Notes under the pieces: generated by a model
Databases searched by the model: none
What the model saw: the letters and a program-made list of their open reading frames with translations, nothing else
What the model was told of the DNA's origin: nothing
Part shown: positions 1 to 9,889 of the stretch, piece after piece
Position numbering within the stretch: the first letter of the stretch is position 1
Layout of the letters: each line of letters opens with the position of its first letter
Made by a program: the position numbers and the translations under genes
Assembly: GCF_963082655.1 (NCBI RefSeq)
Contig: NC_081553.1
Location: 214,353,961 to 214,417,960, forward strand
Source: Stomoxys calcitrans
Taxonomy: Eukaryota; Arthropoda; Insecta; Diptera; Muscidae
Reading direction: 5' to 3'
Length of the DNA: 64,000 nucleotides

Positions 1-439
1 CTGTAATTTGGTCCAGATCGGTGCAGATTTGAATATAGCTGCCATATAGACCGATTTCTCTATTTAAGGCTTTGGGCCCATAAAGGCGCATGGTGAGTTG
101 TGTTAGGCCCCTCGATATCTTTCTGCAATTTGGCCCAGATCGGTCTAGATTTGGATATATTGGGTTGCCCAAAAAGTAATTGCGGATTTTTTTAAAAGAA
201 AGTAAATGCATTTTTAATAAAACTTAGAATGAACTTTAATCAAATATACTTTTTTTGGACTTTTTTTCTAAAGCAAGCTAAAAGTAACAGGTGATAACTG
301 ACAGAAGAAAGAATGCAATTACAGAGTCACAAGCCATTGAAAAAATTTGTCAACGCCGACTATATGAAAAATCCGCAATTACTTTTTGGGCAACCCAATA
401 GCTACCATATAGACCGATCTCTCGATTTAAGCTCTTGGG
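1..439 (-). repeat. A-family element fragment, split by a MITE
   Basis: Partial 153-bp A monomers run from the window edge (CCATATAGACCGAT, then GGGCCCATAAA, then CAATTTGGCCCAGATCGGT). The monomer is interrupted by a MITE at 160-398 and resumes as GCTACCATATAGACCGAT. Neither terminus is present; the left one lies outside the window. Orientation is reverse relative to the AACAAGTAAAA terminus used here as the 5' end. Confidence 0.8.
160..398 (+). mobile_element. mariner-like MITE, copy 1
   Basis: Terminal inverted repeats of about 32 bp begin TTGGGTTGCCCAAAAAGT and end with the complement. TA lies on each side (158-159 and 399-400), and removing the insert restores the A monomer sequence GGATATAGCT. 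The ~237-bp interior has no coding capacity. TA duplication and TIR style fit the mariner/Tc1 superfamily. The transposase source is not in the window. Confidence 0.9.
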
Positions 440-1878
440 GGTAGTTCAATAGGCCTAACTTGTTTGCGAGTGAACTCATCCCTTTTTATTCCACCTAACT
501 GAATATCAAATAATTTTGGTAGGAAAATTAGTTTTGAAACTTTTTCTACTGACTTACTCTGTCTCCTAAGAAAGTTCTGGTTAGCCCTCGTTTCAATGAA
601 AATTAAGTTTAAGTTCTTTTTCTTTTTTGTTGCCAAAATACACTGTCATCACTTCATTGCCATCTTTTCCATCGTTTTTTTGTCATTACTCTAGACTATC
701 CTTTTTCAAACAGCCAACCTCACACACATGGAAATTTGGCTGTAAGCGCTGAAAGCCCTTTTAAGATAAATGATAATGAGTTTGGGGTTTGACAAGCCTT
801 CTGCCACATCACCGGCACAGACATGTGCCATTGTTCATTTCGGGGAGGTAAATAAATTTAAATTTCAATCTCAAATGTCGTTTTATTTTTCGGCCAGGTC
901 GTTGAAAGGCGCTACAACAGCCAAGTTTATGTGATTAATGCTGTCATGAGATTTGTTTTGAACTTGGCTTGGGCTAGAATTCTTTGTAGGATTTGCCAGT
1001 GTAAATGGCCATAATGTTTAGAACTCTAAGACAGTCAGCCAACTAGCCAACAAGTCAACCGTCAGTCAGTCAGTCCGCCGAATGTTATAAACAAATGAAA
1101 ACAAATCTTTGACATGGACAAAATGGATTTAAAATCAACAACATCCGGTGTACATAGACTTGAAAGAGAACCCAAACAACGGCAACAACAACTAAAACAA
1201 GTTGAAACAGAATGAAAATGTTCTATGGCAAATGCAAGTACTGGTCATTTACTTTAAGCCACAGTATGTCGACTGTAGACTCAGTTTTGTTAGCTGTTAT
1301 GTTGCCTCCATTATTTCTATTTTTCATCAGCTAGCTGGCTATTCATACAACAGATTTCAATTTGAATATCAAATTGTTGGTTGCAGCAAAAAAAAAAAAA
1401 GAAAAAAAATCGAACACAACCACAAACGAAATTAATATTCAAAAATAACATAGAAACAGAATTAGTTGCTAAACTCCGACATTTATCAATGAATAACCAC
1501 TCCTATGTGCCTGCCCCCCCTTCTCGGTCGCATTTCATTTAAGTTTCTATGAATGAACTGTCAGGCTATAAGTAAAGCTTTTGAATGCTTGTCTTATGGC
1601 TGTTTTTCAATGAATGAAATAAAAACGTCTCGCAATGTTTTTCGCTTGTTGATGGATCAACCAATCCATTCATCCAACGAGTTTAGCAACATTTCACAAA
1701 ACTAACATTCATTCACCACTTCGTAAACAACACATCATTAAACGGCTATAAAAAAAGCGAACGCTGAGATAATATATAAACAATTTTTTTTAATGAATGA
1801 ACTCGGTTGAGAGTTGATTTTTGCATGGCTCAAAAGAACCGAAAAAGCAAACAGTTCACTAAAAATTTTATTATAAGA
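440..1878. other. non-coding, no recognised feature
   Basis: AT-rich sequence with homopolymer runs (poly-A near 1387) and short frames only, none with a recognisable domain. It could be host intergenic or intronic DNA. I see no promoter, tRNA or repeat structure. Confidence 0.6.
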
Positions 1879-3072
1879 AACAAGTAAAAGCGTGCTAAGT
1901 TCGGCCGGGCCGAATCTTATATAACCTCCACCATGGATCGCATTTGTCGAGTTCTTTTCCCGGCATCTCTTCTTAGGCAAAAAAGGATATAAGAAAAGAG
2001 TTGCTCTGCTATTAAAACGATATCAAGATATGGTCCGGTTCGGACCACAATTAAAATATATGTTGGAGATCTGTGTAAAATTTCAGCCAATTCGTATAAG
2101 AATTGCACCCATTGGGGCTCACGAAGTATAATAGACAGATCGATTTATATGGGAGCTGTATCGGGCTATAGACCTATTCAGACCATAATAAACACGTTTG
2201 TTGATGGTAATGAGAGGATCCATCGTACAAAACTTCAGGCATATCGGATTATAATTGCGACCTCTAGGGGTCAAGAAGTCAAGATCCCAGATCGGTTTAT
2301 ATGGCAGCTATATCAGGTTATGAACCGATTTGAACCTTATTTGACACAGTTGTTGAAAGTAAAAATAAAATACGTCATGTAAAATTTCAGCCAAATCGGA
2401 TAGGAATTGCGCCCTCTAGAAGCTCAAGAAGCTCAAGAAGTCAAATCCCCAGATCTGTTTATATGACAGCTATATCAGGTTATTGACGGATTTCAACCAT
2501 ACTTGGCACAGTTGTTGGGTATCATAAAAAAACACGTCGTGCGAAATTCCGTTCCAATCAGATAAGAATTGCGCCCTCTAGAGGCTCAAGAAGTCAAGAC
2601 CCAAGATCGGTTTATATGGCAGCTATATCAGGTTATAAACCGATTTGAACCATACTTGGCGCAGTTGTTGGATATCATAACAAAACACGTCGTTCAAATT
2701 TTCATTCAAATCGGATAAGAATTGAGCACTCTAGAGGCTCAAGAAGTCAAGACCCAAGATCGGTTTATATGGCAGCTATATCAAAACATGGACCGATATG
2801 GCCCATTTACAATACCAACCGACCTGCACTAATAAGAAGTATTTGTGCAAAATTTCAAGCGGCTAGCATTACTCCTTCGGAAGTTAGCGTGCTTTCGACA
2901 GACAGACGGATGGACGGACGGACAGACGGACGGACATGGCTAGATCGACATAAAATGTCACGACGATCAAGAATATATATACTTTATGGGGTCTCAGACG
3001 AATATTTCGAGTAGTTACAAACAGAATGACGAAATTAGTATACCCCCCATCTTATGGTGGAGGGTATAAAAA
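1879..3072 (+). mobile_element. B-family element, full length
   Basis: Begins AACAAGTAAAAGCGTGCTAAG followed by the palindrome around GTTCGGCCGGGCCGAA, then ACCTCCACCATGGATCGC. The body holds tandem 153-bp B monomers (CTCTAGAGGCTCAAGAAGTC and TATATGGCAGCTATATC blocks). A short GACR tract (complement of GTCY) at 2896-2935 precedes ATCAAGAATATATATACTTT. It ends at GGTGGAGGGTATAAAAAT. Both ends are present and there is no coding capacity. Assignment to non-autonomous rolling-circle (DINE/Helentron-like) elements is inference from architecture. Confidence 0.75.
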
Positions 3073-3893
3073 TAGCTCAAAATTAAAAAAAAATATAAGT
3101 TTTGCTAAAATCTTTCAACAAAGTTTGATGCTTAACAAAAACATGTTTACAATTTGCCAACGGATCAATGGTCTTAAAGTTAAACAAGTAAAAGGGTGCT
3201 AATTTCGGCAGGGCCGAATCTTGGGAACCCACCACCATGGATTCTGCTAAAATATGGGAGCTATATTTGGTTATAGACCGATTTGGTCCATATTTGGCAC
3301 AGTTGCTGAGATTCATAGCAGAACACTATACGCAAAATTTCGGCCAAACTGGGCAAAACTCGCGGCTTGTAAGGGCTCGAGAAGTCAAATCGGGAGATCG
3401 GTTTATATGGGAGCTATATCAGGTTATGGACCGATTTGAACCGTACTTAGCACAGTTGTAAGAAGTCATAACATAACATAACACTACATGCAAATTTTCA
3501 GCCAGATCGGATAAAAATTGCGGCTTCCAGGGGCTCAAGAAGTCAAATTGGGAAATCGCTTTATATGGGACCTATATCAGGTTATAGACCGATTTGGACC
3601 GCACTTAGGTGTTGGAAGTCACAACAAAACACTATGTGCAAAATTTCAACCAAATCGCACATAAAATGCGGCTTCCAGGGGCTCGAGAAGTCAAATCGGA
3701 AAATCGGTTTATATGGGACCTATATCAGGTTATAGACCGATTTAGACCAAACCTAACATAGTTGTAGGGAGTCATAACAGAACACTATGTGCAAAATTTC
3801 AGCCACATCGGATAACAATCGCAGCTTGTAAGAGCTGAAGAAGTCAAATTGGGAGATCGGTTTATATGGGAGCTACATCAGGTCATAGACCTA

Positions 3894-4130
3894 TTGGGTT
3901 GCCCAAAAAGTAATTGCGGATTTTTTTAAAGAAAGTAAATTAATTTTTAATAAAACTTAGAATGAACTTTAATCAAACATACTTTTTTTACACTTTTTTT
4001 CTAAAGCAAGCTAAAAGTAACAGCTGATAACTGACAGAAGAAAGAATGCAATTACAGAGTCACAAGCTGTGAAAAAATTTGTCAACGCCGACTATATGAA
4101 AAATCCGCAATTACTTTTTGGGCAACCCAA
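3894..4130 (+). mobile_element. mariner-like MITE, copy 2
   Basis: 237-bp copy with both TIRs intact and TA on each side (3892-3893, 4131-4132). It interrupts a C-family monomer and has the same orientation as copy 1. Confidence 0.9.
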
Positions 4131-4446
4131 TATTTGAACCGTATTCGACAAAGTACTTTTAAGTCATAACAGAATACCATGAGCAAAATTTCAGACAAGT
4201 TGGAATAAAATTAAGGCTTCCAGGGGCTCAAGAAGTCAAATCGGCAGATTGGTTTGTATGGGAGCTATATATAAATCTAAACCGATATGGCCCATTTGCA
4301 ATCCCCAACACCCAACAACGATACTAAGTAAATGTGCAAAATTTTAAGCGGTTTGCTTTACGCGTTCGACCACTATCGTGATTTCGACAGACGGACGGAC
4401 ATGGCTAGTTCCACTCAGAATGTCGACACGATCAAGAATATATATA

Positions 4447-4683
4447 TTTGGTTGCCCAAAAAGTAATTGCGGATTTCTTAAAAGAAAGTAAATGCATTTT
4501 TAATAAAACTTAGAATGAACTTTAATCAAATATACTTTTTTTACACTTTTTTTCTAAAGCAAGCTAAAAGTAACAGCTGATAACTGACAGAAGAAAGAAT
4601 GCAATTACAGAGTCACAAGCTGTGAAAAAATTTGTCAACGCCGACTATATGAAAAATCCGCAATTTCTTTTTGAGCAACCCAA
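4447..4683 (+). mobile_element. mariner-like MITE, copy 3
   Basis: 237-bp copy flanked by TA (4445-4446, 4684-4685). The left TIR reads TTTGGTTGCCC, one change from the other copies, and the right TIR reads TTTTTGAGCAACCCAA. It lies in the AT-rich 3' core of the C element. Confidence 0.88.
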
Positions 4684-5017
4684 TACTTAATGGGGTGCTA
4701 TGTCAATATTTCGAGGTGTTACATACTGAATGACTAGACAAATATACCCCCATCCTATGGAGGTGGGTATAAAAAAAAGATTTCTGGTAAGAATTTTTAA
4801 GTTTTGTAACATGCTAACATCGACATATAAGCAATTGTCAAAGAAAGAGTAAATCCTTGGCTCTTTGAGCGGCTTCAAAAGCAATTAAAGGTCGATTTTT
4901 ATGCACCCCCACCATAGGATGGGGGTATACTAATTTCGTCTTCTGTTTGTAACTCCTCGAAATATTCGCCTAAGACCCCATAAAGTATAAATGACATTTG
5001 AAGTCGAACTAGCCATG

Positions 5018-5585
5018 TCCGTCCGTCCGCCTGTCCGCTTGTCCGTCTGTCCGTCCGTCTGTCTGTCTGTCCGTCTGTCCATCCGTCTATGCGTCCGTCC
5101 GTCCGTCCGACTTTCCGTCCGTCCGTCTGTCTGTCTGTCCGTCCGTCTGTCCGTCCGTCTGTCCGTCCGTCTGTCCGTCCGTCTGTCTGTCTGTCCGTCC
5201 GTCCGTCTGTCCATCCGTCTATCCGTCCGTCTGTCCGTCCGCCTGTCCGTCTGTCCGCCGTCCGTCTGTCCGTCCGTCCGTCTGTCTGTCCGTCCGTCTG
5301 TCCGTCCGTCTGTCCATCCGTCTGTCCGTCCGTCTGTCCGTCCGTCTGTCCGTCCGTCTGTCCGTCCGTCTGTCCGTCCGTCTGTCCGTCCGTCTGTCCG
5401 TCCGTCCGTCCGTCTGTCCGTCCGTCTGTCCGTCCGTCTGTCCGTCCGTCTGTCCGTCCGTCTGCCCGTCCGTCTGTCCGTCCGTCTGTCCGTCCGTCTG
5501 TCCGTCCGTCTGTCCGTCCGTCTGTCCGTCCGTCTGTTCGTCTGTCCGTCCGTCCGTCTGTTCGTCTGTCCGTCCGACTGTCTGT
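5018..5585. repeat. expanded (GTCY)n microsatellite
   Basis: About 570 bp of GTCC and GTCT tetramers, often arranged as 12-bp GTCCGTCCGTCT units. It is the internal microsatellite of the surrounding B element; other copies have only 20-60 bp here. The array lacks stops in several frames on both strands, which gives long frames rich in R-T-D-G or S-V-R-P. These are not genes. Confidence 0.95.
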
Positions 5586-5643
5586 CGAAAGCACGTTAAC
5601 TTTCGAAGGAGTAAAGCTAGCCGTTTGAAATTTTGCACAAATA

Positions 5644-6249
5644 AAGGGTGATTTTTTTGAGGTTAGGATTTTCATGCATTAGTATTTGACAGATCACGTG
5701 GGATTTCAGACATGGTGTCAAAGAGAAAGATGCTCAGTATGCTTTGACATTTCATCATGAATAGACTTACTAACGAGCAACGCTTGCAAATCATTGAATT
5801 TTATTACCAAATCAGTGTTCGGTTCGAAATGTGTTCATTCACCGTAACGTTGCGTCCAACAGCATCTTTGAAAAAATACGGTCCAATGATTCCACCAGCG
5901 TACAAACCACACCAAACAGTGCATTTTTCGGAATGCATGGGCAGTTCTTGAACGGCTTCTCGTTGCTCTTCACTCCAAATGCGGCAATTTTGCTTATTTA
6001 CGTAGCCATTCAACCAGAAATGAGCCTCATCGCTGAACAAAATTTGTCAAAATTTGAACACATTTCGAACCGAACACTGATTTTGGTAATAAAATTCAAT
6101 GATTTGCAAGCGTTGCTCGTTAGTAAGTCTATTCATGATGAAATGTCAAAGCATACTGAGCATCTTTCTCTTTGACACCATGTCTGAAATCCCACGTGAT
6201 CTGTCAAATACTAATGCATGAAAATCCTAACCTCAAAAAAATCACCCTT
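5644..6249 (-). mobile_element. Tc1/mariner-type element with long inverted ends, copy 1
   Basis: Termini read AAGGGTGATTTTTTTGAGG and its complement, flanked by TA (5642-5643 and 6250-6251). The inverted arms are about 200 bp each. The arms contain the start of the transposase reading frame, so a transposase N-terminus faces inward from both ends. The middle encodes a remnant of the catalytic domain on the minus strand. It is inserted in a B element at CAAA-TA-CTTCTT. Confidence 0.9.
5804..6137 (-). pseudogene. Tc1/mariner-type transposase remnant (copy 1)
   Basis: On the minus strand the frame opens near 6137 with an N-terminal helix-turn-helix-like stretch (MNRL, then EQRLQIIEFYY). After a jump in frame it shows FSDEAHFWLNGYV, where the D matches the first catalytic aspartate of Tc1-like DDE enzymes, then a CTVWCGLYAGGIIGPYFF block. 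The second aspartate and third acidic residue are absent, and the frame then runs into the opposite inverted arm. Tc1/mariner transposases are about 340 residues, so more than half is missing. It cannot be active. Family assignment rests on motifs. Confidence 0.8.
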
Positions 6250-7094
6250 TACTTCTTATTAGTGTAGGTCGGTTGGGATTGTTAATGGACTATATCGGTC
6301 CGCGTTTTGATATAGAAACCATATAAACCGACCTGGGATCTGACTTCCAACAACTGTGAGTATGGTTGAAATCGGTTCATAATCTGATATAGCTGTCATA
6401 TAAACCTATCTGGGGTCTTGACTTCTTGAGCGTCTAGAGTGCGCAATTCCTATCCGATTTGGCTGAAATTGTGCACGACATGTTTTGTTATGATATCCAA
6501 CAACTGTGTTAAGAATAGTTCAAATCGATCCGTAACCTTATATAGTTGAAATATTAACCGATCTGGGGTCTTGACTTCTTGAGCCACTAGAGGGCGCAAT
6601 TATTATCCGATTTAGCTCAAATTTTCCAGGAGGTGTTTTGTTATAACTTTCAACAACTGTGCTAAGAATAGTTCAAATCGGTACATAAACTGATATAGCT
6701 GCCATATTAACCGATCTGGGGTCTTGACTTCTTGAGCCTCTAGAGGTCGCAATTATTATCCGATTTGCCTGAAATTATGTACTACGGATCCTCTCATGAC
6801 CATCAACATACGTTTTATTATGATCTGAATCGGTCTATATCCCGATACAGCTCCCATATAAATATATCTCTATTTTACTTCTTGAGCCCCCAGAGGGCGC
6901 AATTCTTATTCGAATTGGCTGACATTTTACACTGGTCTCCAACATTTAATAATATGATAATAGCAGAGCAAATCTTTTCTTATATCCTTTTTTGCCTAAG
7001 AAGAGATGCCGGGAGAAGAACTCGGCAAATGCGATCCATGGTGGAGGGTATGTAAGATTCGGCCCGGCCGAACTTAGCACGCTTTTACTTGTTA

Positions 7095-7507
7095 AACTTC
7101 TAAAGTGCGTAATCCTTATCCGATTTGGCCGAAATTTTGCAAGGTGACGACCCCTATGACCTTCAACAAAGTGCCAAATATGGTCTCAATCGGTATTAAA
7201 TCTTATATATTTCCGATTTAAACCGATCTCCCGATTATACTTCTTGAACCTCTAGAAAGAGCAATTCTTATCCCATTTGGCTGAAAGTTGGCACAGTTAC
7301 TGCTTCTAATAATTCTAATATACTTGCCAAATATGGTCACAATAACTTCTACCATTGTCTTCAACATCCTAGCCAAGTATGGCCCTAATCGCTTCATAAC
7401 CTGATATAGTTGCAATAGCATAGCAATTCTTATCCATTATCCTTTGTTTGGCTATAAATGTAAAGAATTCGGCTTGGTCCAGTCGAACTTTGCACGCTTT
7501 TACTCGT
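7095..7507 (-). repeat. diverged B-like element, truncated
   Basis: B-like monomer text (TATCCGATTTGGCCGAAATTTT, CTCTAGAAAGAGCAATTCTTATCC) abuts the preceding B element. It ends at 7460-7500 with a degraded terminus that still reads CGAACTTTGCACGCTTTTAC. No microsatellite core is visible, so it is an older, partial copy. Confidence 0.6.
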
Positions 7508-8627
7508 TCTTATTATCAAAATCTACTTTCCATTCCAGAAACAATGAACGAAAAACAGGCAACAAAATGCAAAAACAAAAACTCAAACACCGGAAATTGG
7601 CTCGTGACTATAATTTGAAAATGACAGCAGCAAAAGCGAGAGTAAGGAATTGTCACACATTTAAAAATTCAAATCGCCCTGGTTTTTGTTCGCTTTGTTG
7701 TGGTTACCATAAAATCGCGTTGACAAAGATAAATCTGTGATTTTGTAGTGTGCAGCTATGGTTCCTCTCAAAACACACACACACACACAGACACTTCGAG
7801 GAAATTAATTTATGCATCCGCAAAAAGGGTAAAAGAAAAATTGGCTCAATAGCAAGCACAATGGATTGAAATATAAGAAGAACATGTCTATTGTCTTCTT
7901 ATATTTCGAAACCTAGAAAAACCTTTAAATTCAGAAACTATTTTAAATTTTAGGCATAAATATGAGTATCTTTTCCTTCGGACTGTATGATGTTTCCCCA
8001 AAACGCTGTAATAGTCGATAGGTGGAAAAAATCATTTTAAAAATCATCTAACAAACACTCACCTCGTACAGACGTCTTTTGTTCACACATTTCGTCCCAT
8101 TGTGCAATGTCCACTGTATCATATGCTTGCGATCTTACAACACTTCCTTATGACACATGCTATAGAGTTATAGAAAAAAACTTTAGTTTAAAGGCGACAA
8201 CATCTAGAAATTCTAGCCTTCCTTAGGAGTAGTCACATGGAATGAAAAACAAAAACAAATCCATGCCACATGGCCATAAGAAATCGTGATATGTTGTTAT
8301 GTGGCATCAAAGTGTGATGTCGAAAAAAAAATATTTTGATTTTCCTAAAGTTTCACTTTTATTTTGGCTTTTTGGCTTTATGCCTTTGAACAGCCAAAGA
8401 GCTTTGGCTAGCATTAGTGGCTTCTTCTTTAGACCAAATTCCTATTGCAGATGACCATATAGAGTTGTGGTATGATGGAAGTATTGATGTATTTGTCTTT
8501 TGTGGCGATTTTCATATAAATCAAGTATCACAAACAAACAAAGGATTAAGGATAAAATAAAATAAAATATATTTTTTTTTTTTCAATAGGATATTTTTTG
8601 CAGGTCAAGATAGGAAAATGCTTTATA
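7508..8627. other. non-coding, no recognised feature
   Basis: AT-rich sequence with a short (AC)n run at about 7773-7795 and a T-rich stretch at 8570-8582. The short frames have no recognisable domain. I see no repeat shared with the rest of the window. Confidence 0.55.
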
Positions 8628-9219
8628 AAGGGTGATTTTTTTGAGGTTAGGATTTTCATGCATTAGTATTTGACAGATCACGTGGGATTTCAGACATGGT
8701 GTCAAAGAGAAAGATGCTCAGTATGCTTTGACATTTCATCATGAATAGACTTACTATCGAGCAACGCTTGCAAATCATTGAATTTTATTACCAAAATCAG
8801 TGTTCGGTTCGAAATGTGTTCATTCACCGTAACGTTGCGTCCAACAGCATCTTTGAAAAAATACGGTCCAATGATTCCACCAGCGTACAAACCACACCAA
8901 ACAGTGCATTTTTCGGGATGCATGGGCAGTTCTTGAACAGCTTCTGGTTGCTCTTCACTCCAAATGCGGCAATTTTGCTTATTTACGTAGCCATTCAACC
9001 AGAAATGAGCCTCATCGCTGAACGGTGAATGAACACATTTCGAACCGAACACTGATTTTGGTAATAAAATTCAATGATTTGCAAGCGTTGCTCGTTAGTG
9101 AGTCTATTCATGATGAAATGTCAAAGCATACTGAGCATCTTTCTCTTTGACACCATGCCTGAAATCCCACGTGATCTGTCAAATACTAATGCATGAAAAT
9201 CCTAACCTCAAAAAAATCA
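8628..9219 (-). mobile_element. Tc1/mariner-type element with long inverted ends, copy 2
   Basis: Starts AAGGGTGATTTTTTTGAGG after TA at 8626-8627 and is highly similar to copy 1 through both arms. The right end stops at AAAAAATCA (9219), losing the last 7 bases of the TIR, so no right TA can be read. Beyond it lies a non-LTR retrotransposon relic. Confidence 0.88.
8735..9111 (-). pseudogene. Tc1/mariner-type transposase remnant (copy 2)
   Basis: The minus-strand start at 9111 gives MNRLTNEQRLQIIEFYY, followed by NQCSVRNVF, then a frame change at the junction with the catalytic segment (FSDEAHFWLNG, CTVWCGLYAGG). The reading continues into the inverted arm and stops. Only the first catalytic aspartate region survives. 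The junction is the same as in copy 1, so the deletion predates the spread of these copies. Non-functional protein; the ends may still be mobilised by a related transposase. Confidence 0.8.
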
Positions 9220-9889
9220 GTACGAGTACGTCTCTTGCCTTATGCCGGACTCCCTTTTTTCCAATGGTACCAGTTAAAAACCAGGTGTCTGCCCTGGCTA
9301 CTAATTTCACCCCGGCTACGCTTTCGCATTACTTCGAGGTGGACCCCATATCATCTTTGTTGTGTCTGTGTCCAGACCTCCGAATTCATACTCTACCCTA
9401 CTATGTCCAGGTCCACCATCTTCCAACGCAATACTCTAGACTATTGTCCCAGGCGAAACCTGGCCAATCGCTGTTTCCAGTTCCCTGCTTTTTTTAGCCT
9501 AGCATTCGAATGGAAGAATATACGTTCCAATTCGGCTGCAACGTCTAGCCCCTCATAAATTCAGCTGATAGAAAAGCATTTGCCCATTCTACGCCGATAT
9601 TTCTGGAAGTAACCATGGCCTGTCAATATCCATGTCATTATATCTTTCCACATCCGTACATCGCGTATAAGTCGTCGCATTTACCTGGCACGATTCTCAT
9701 TCGTTCACCTTTGTTGCCATCTCTCGTCAGTCTCCTCTCGTATGGCCCGTGTATGATCCGTTTGAATCTCAACCTCTTCTCTCTGAACGTGCTCCATGGT
9801 CTATAGGTCTATCGGAACCATTCCGGCTATCACAAGGGTTGCAGGCTCCACCACTGTCCGGTAGGATGATATGACCCTCTTTTTATACC
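9220..9889 (-). pseudogene. non-LTR retrotransposon relic, C-terminal part of ORF2
   Basis: On the minus strand, broken frames give RRLIRDVRMWKDIMTW, then ILTGHGYFQKYRRRMGKC, then a degenerate EGLDVAAELERIFFHS. This order matches the region after RNase H and the start of the C-terminal Cys/His motif in Jockey/R1/LOA-type ORF2 proteins. Several stops and frame changes are present. With 11510-12770 it keeps minus-strand gene order, suggesting one old element split by the A insertion at 9890-11509, with the RT part lost. Confidence 0.6.

Larger units (their letters stand above)
3183..4773 (+). mobile_element. C-family element carrying two MITEs
   Basis: A third sequence family with the same architecture as B. 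It starts AACAAGTAAAAGGGTGCTAA, then GGGAACCCACCACCATGG; its monomers carry a GGCTTCCAGGGGCTC block; it has a very short GACR tract near 4385; and it ends GGAGGTGGGTATAAAA. MITE copies at 3894-4130 and 4447-4683 sit inside it, the second within the ATATATA stretch of the 3' core. Confidence 0.7.
4896..7094 (-). mobile_element. B-family element, reverse, split by a Tc1-like insertion
   Basis: Read on the minus strand it starts at 7094 (AACAAGTAAAAGCGTGC) with the GTTCGGCC palindrome and CCCTCCACCATGGATCGC, runs through B monomers, is interrupted by the element at 5644-6249, then continues into a greatly expanded GTCY tract (5018-5585) and the terminal core. The left end reads GATGGGGGTATAC preceded by TTTTTATGC. 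The two halves join exactly at CAAATACTTCTT once one TA is removed. Confidence 0.75.

Noticed and set aside
4899..5675. 258-codon minus-strand frame and several overlapping frames of 94-202 codons
   Set aside because: Products of the (GTCY)n microsatellite (RTDG or SVRP repeats), open on both strands at once.
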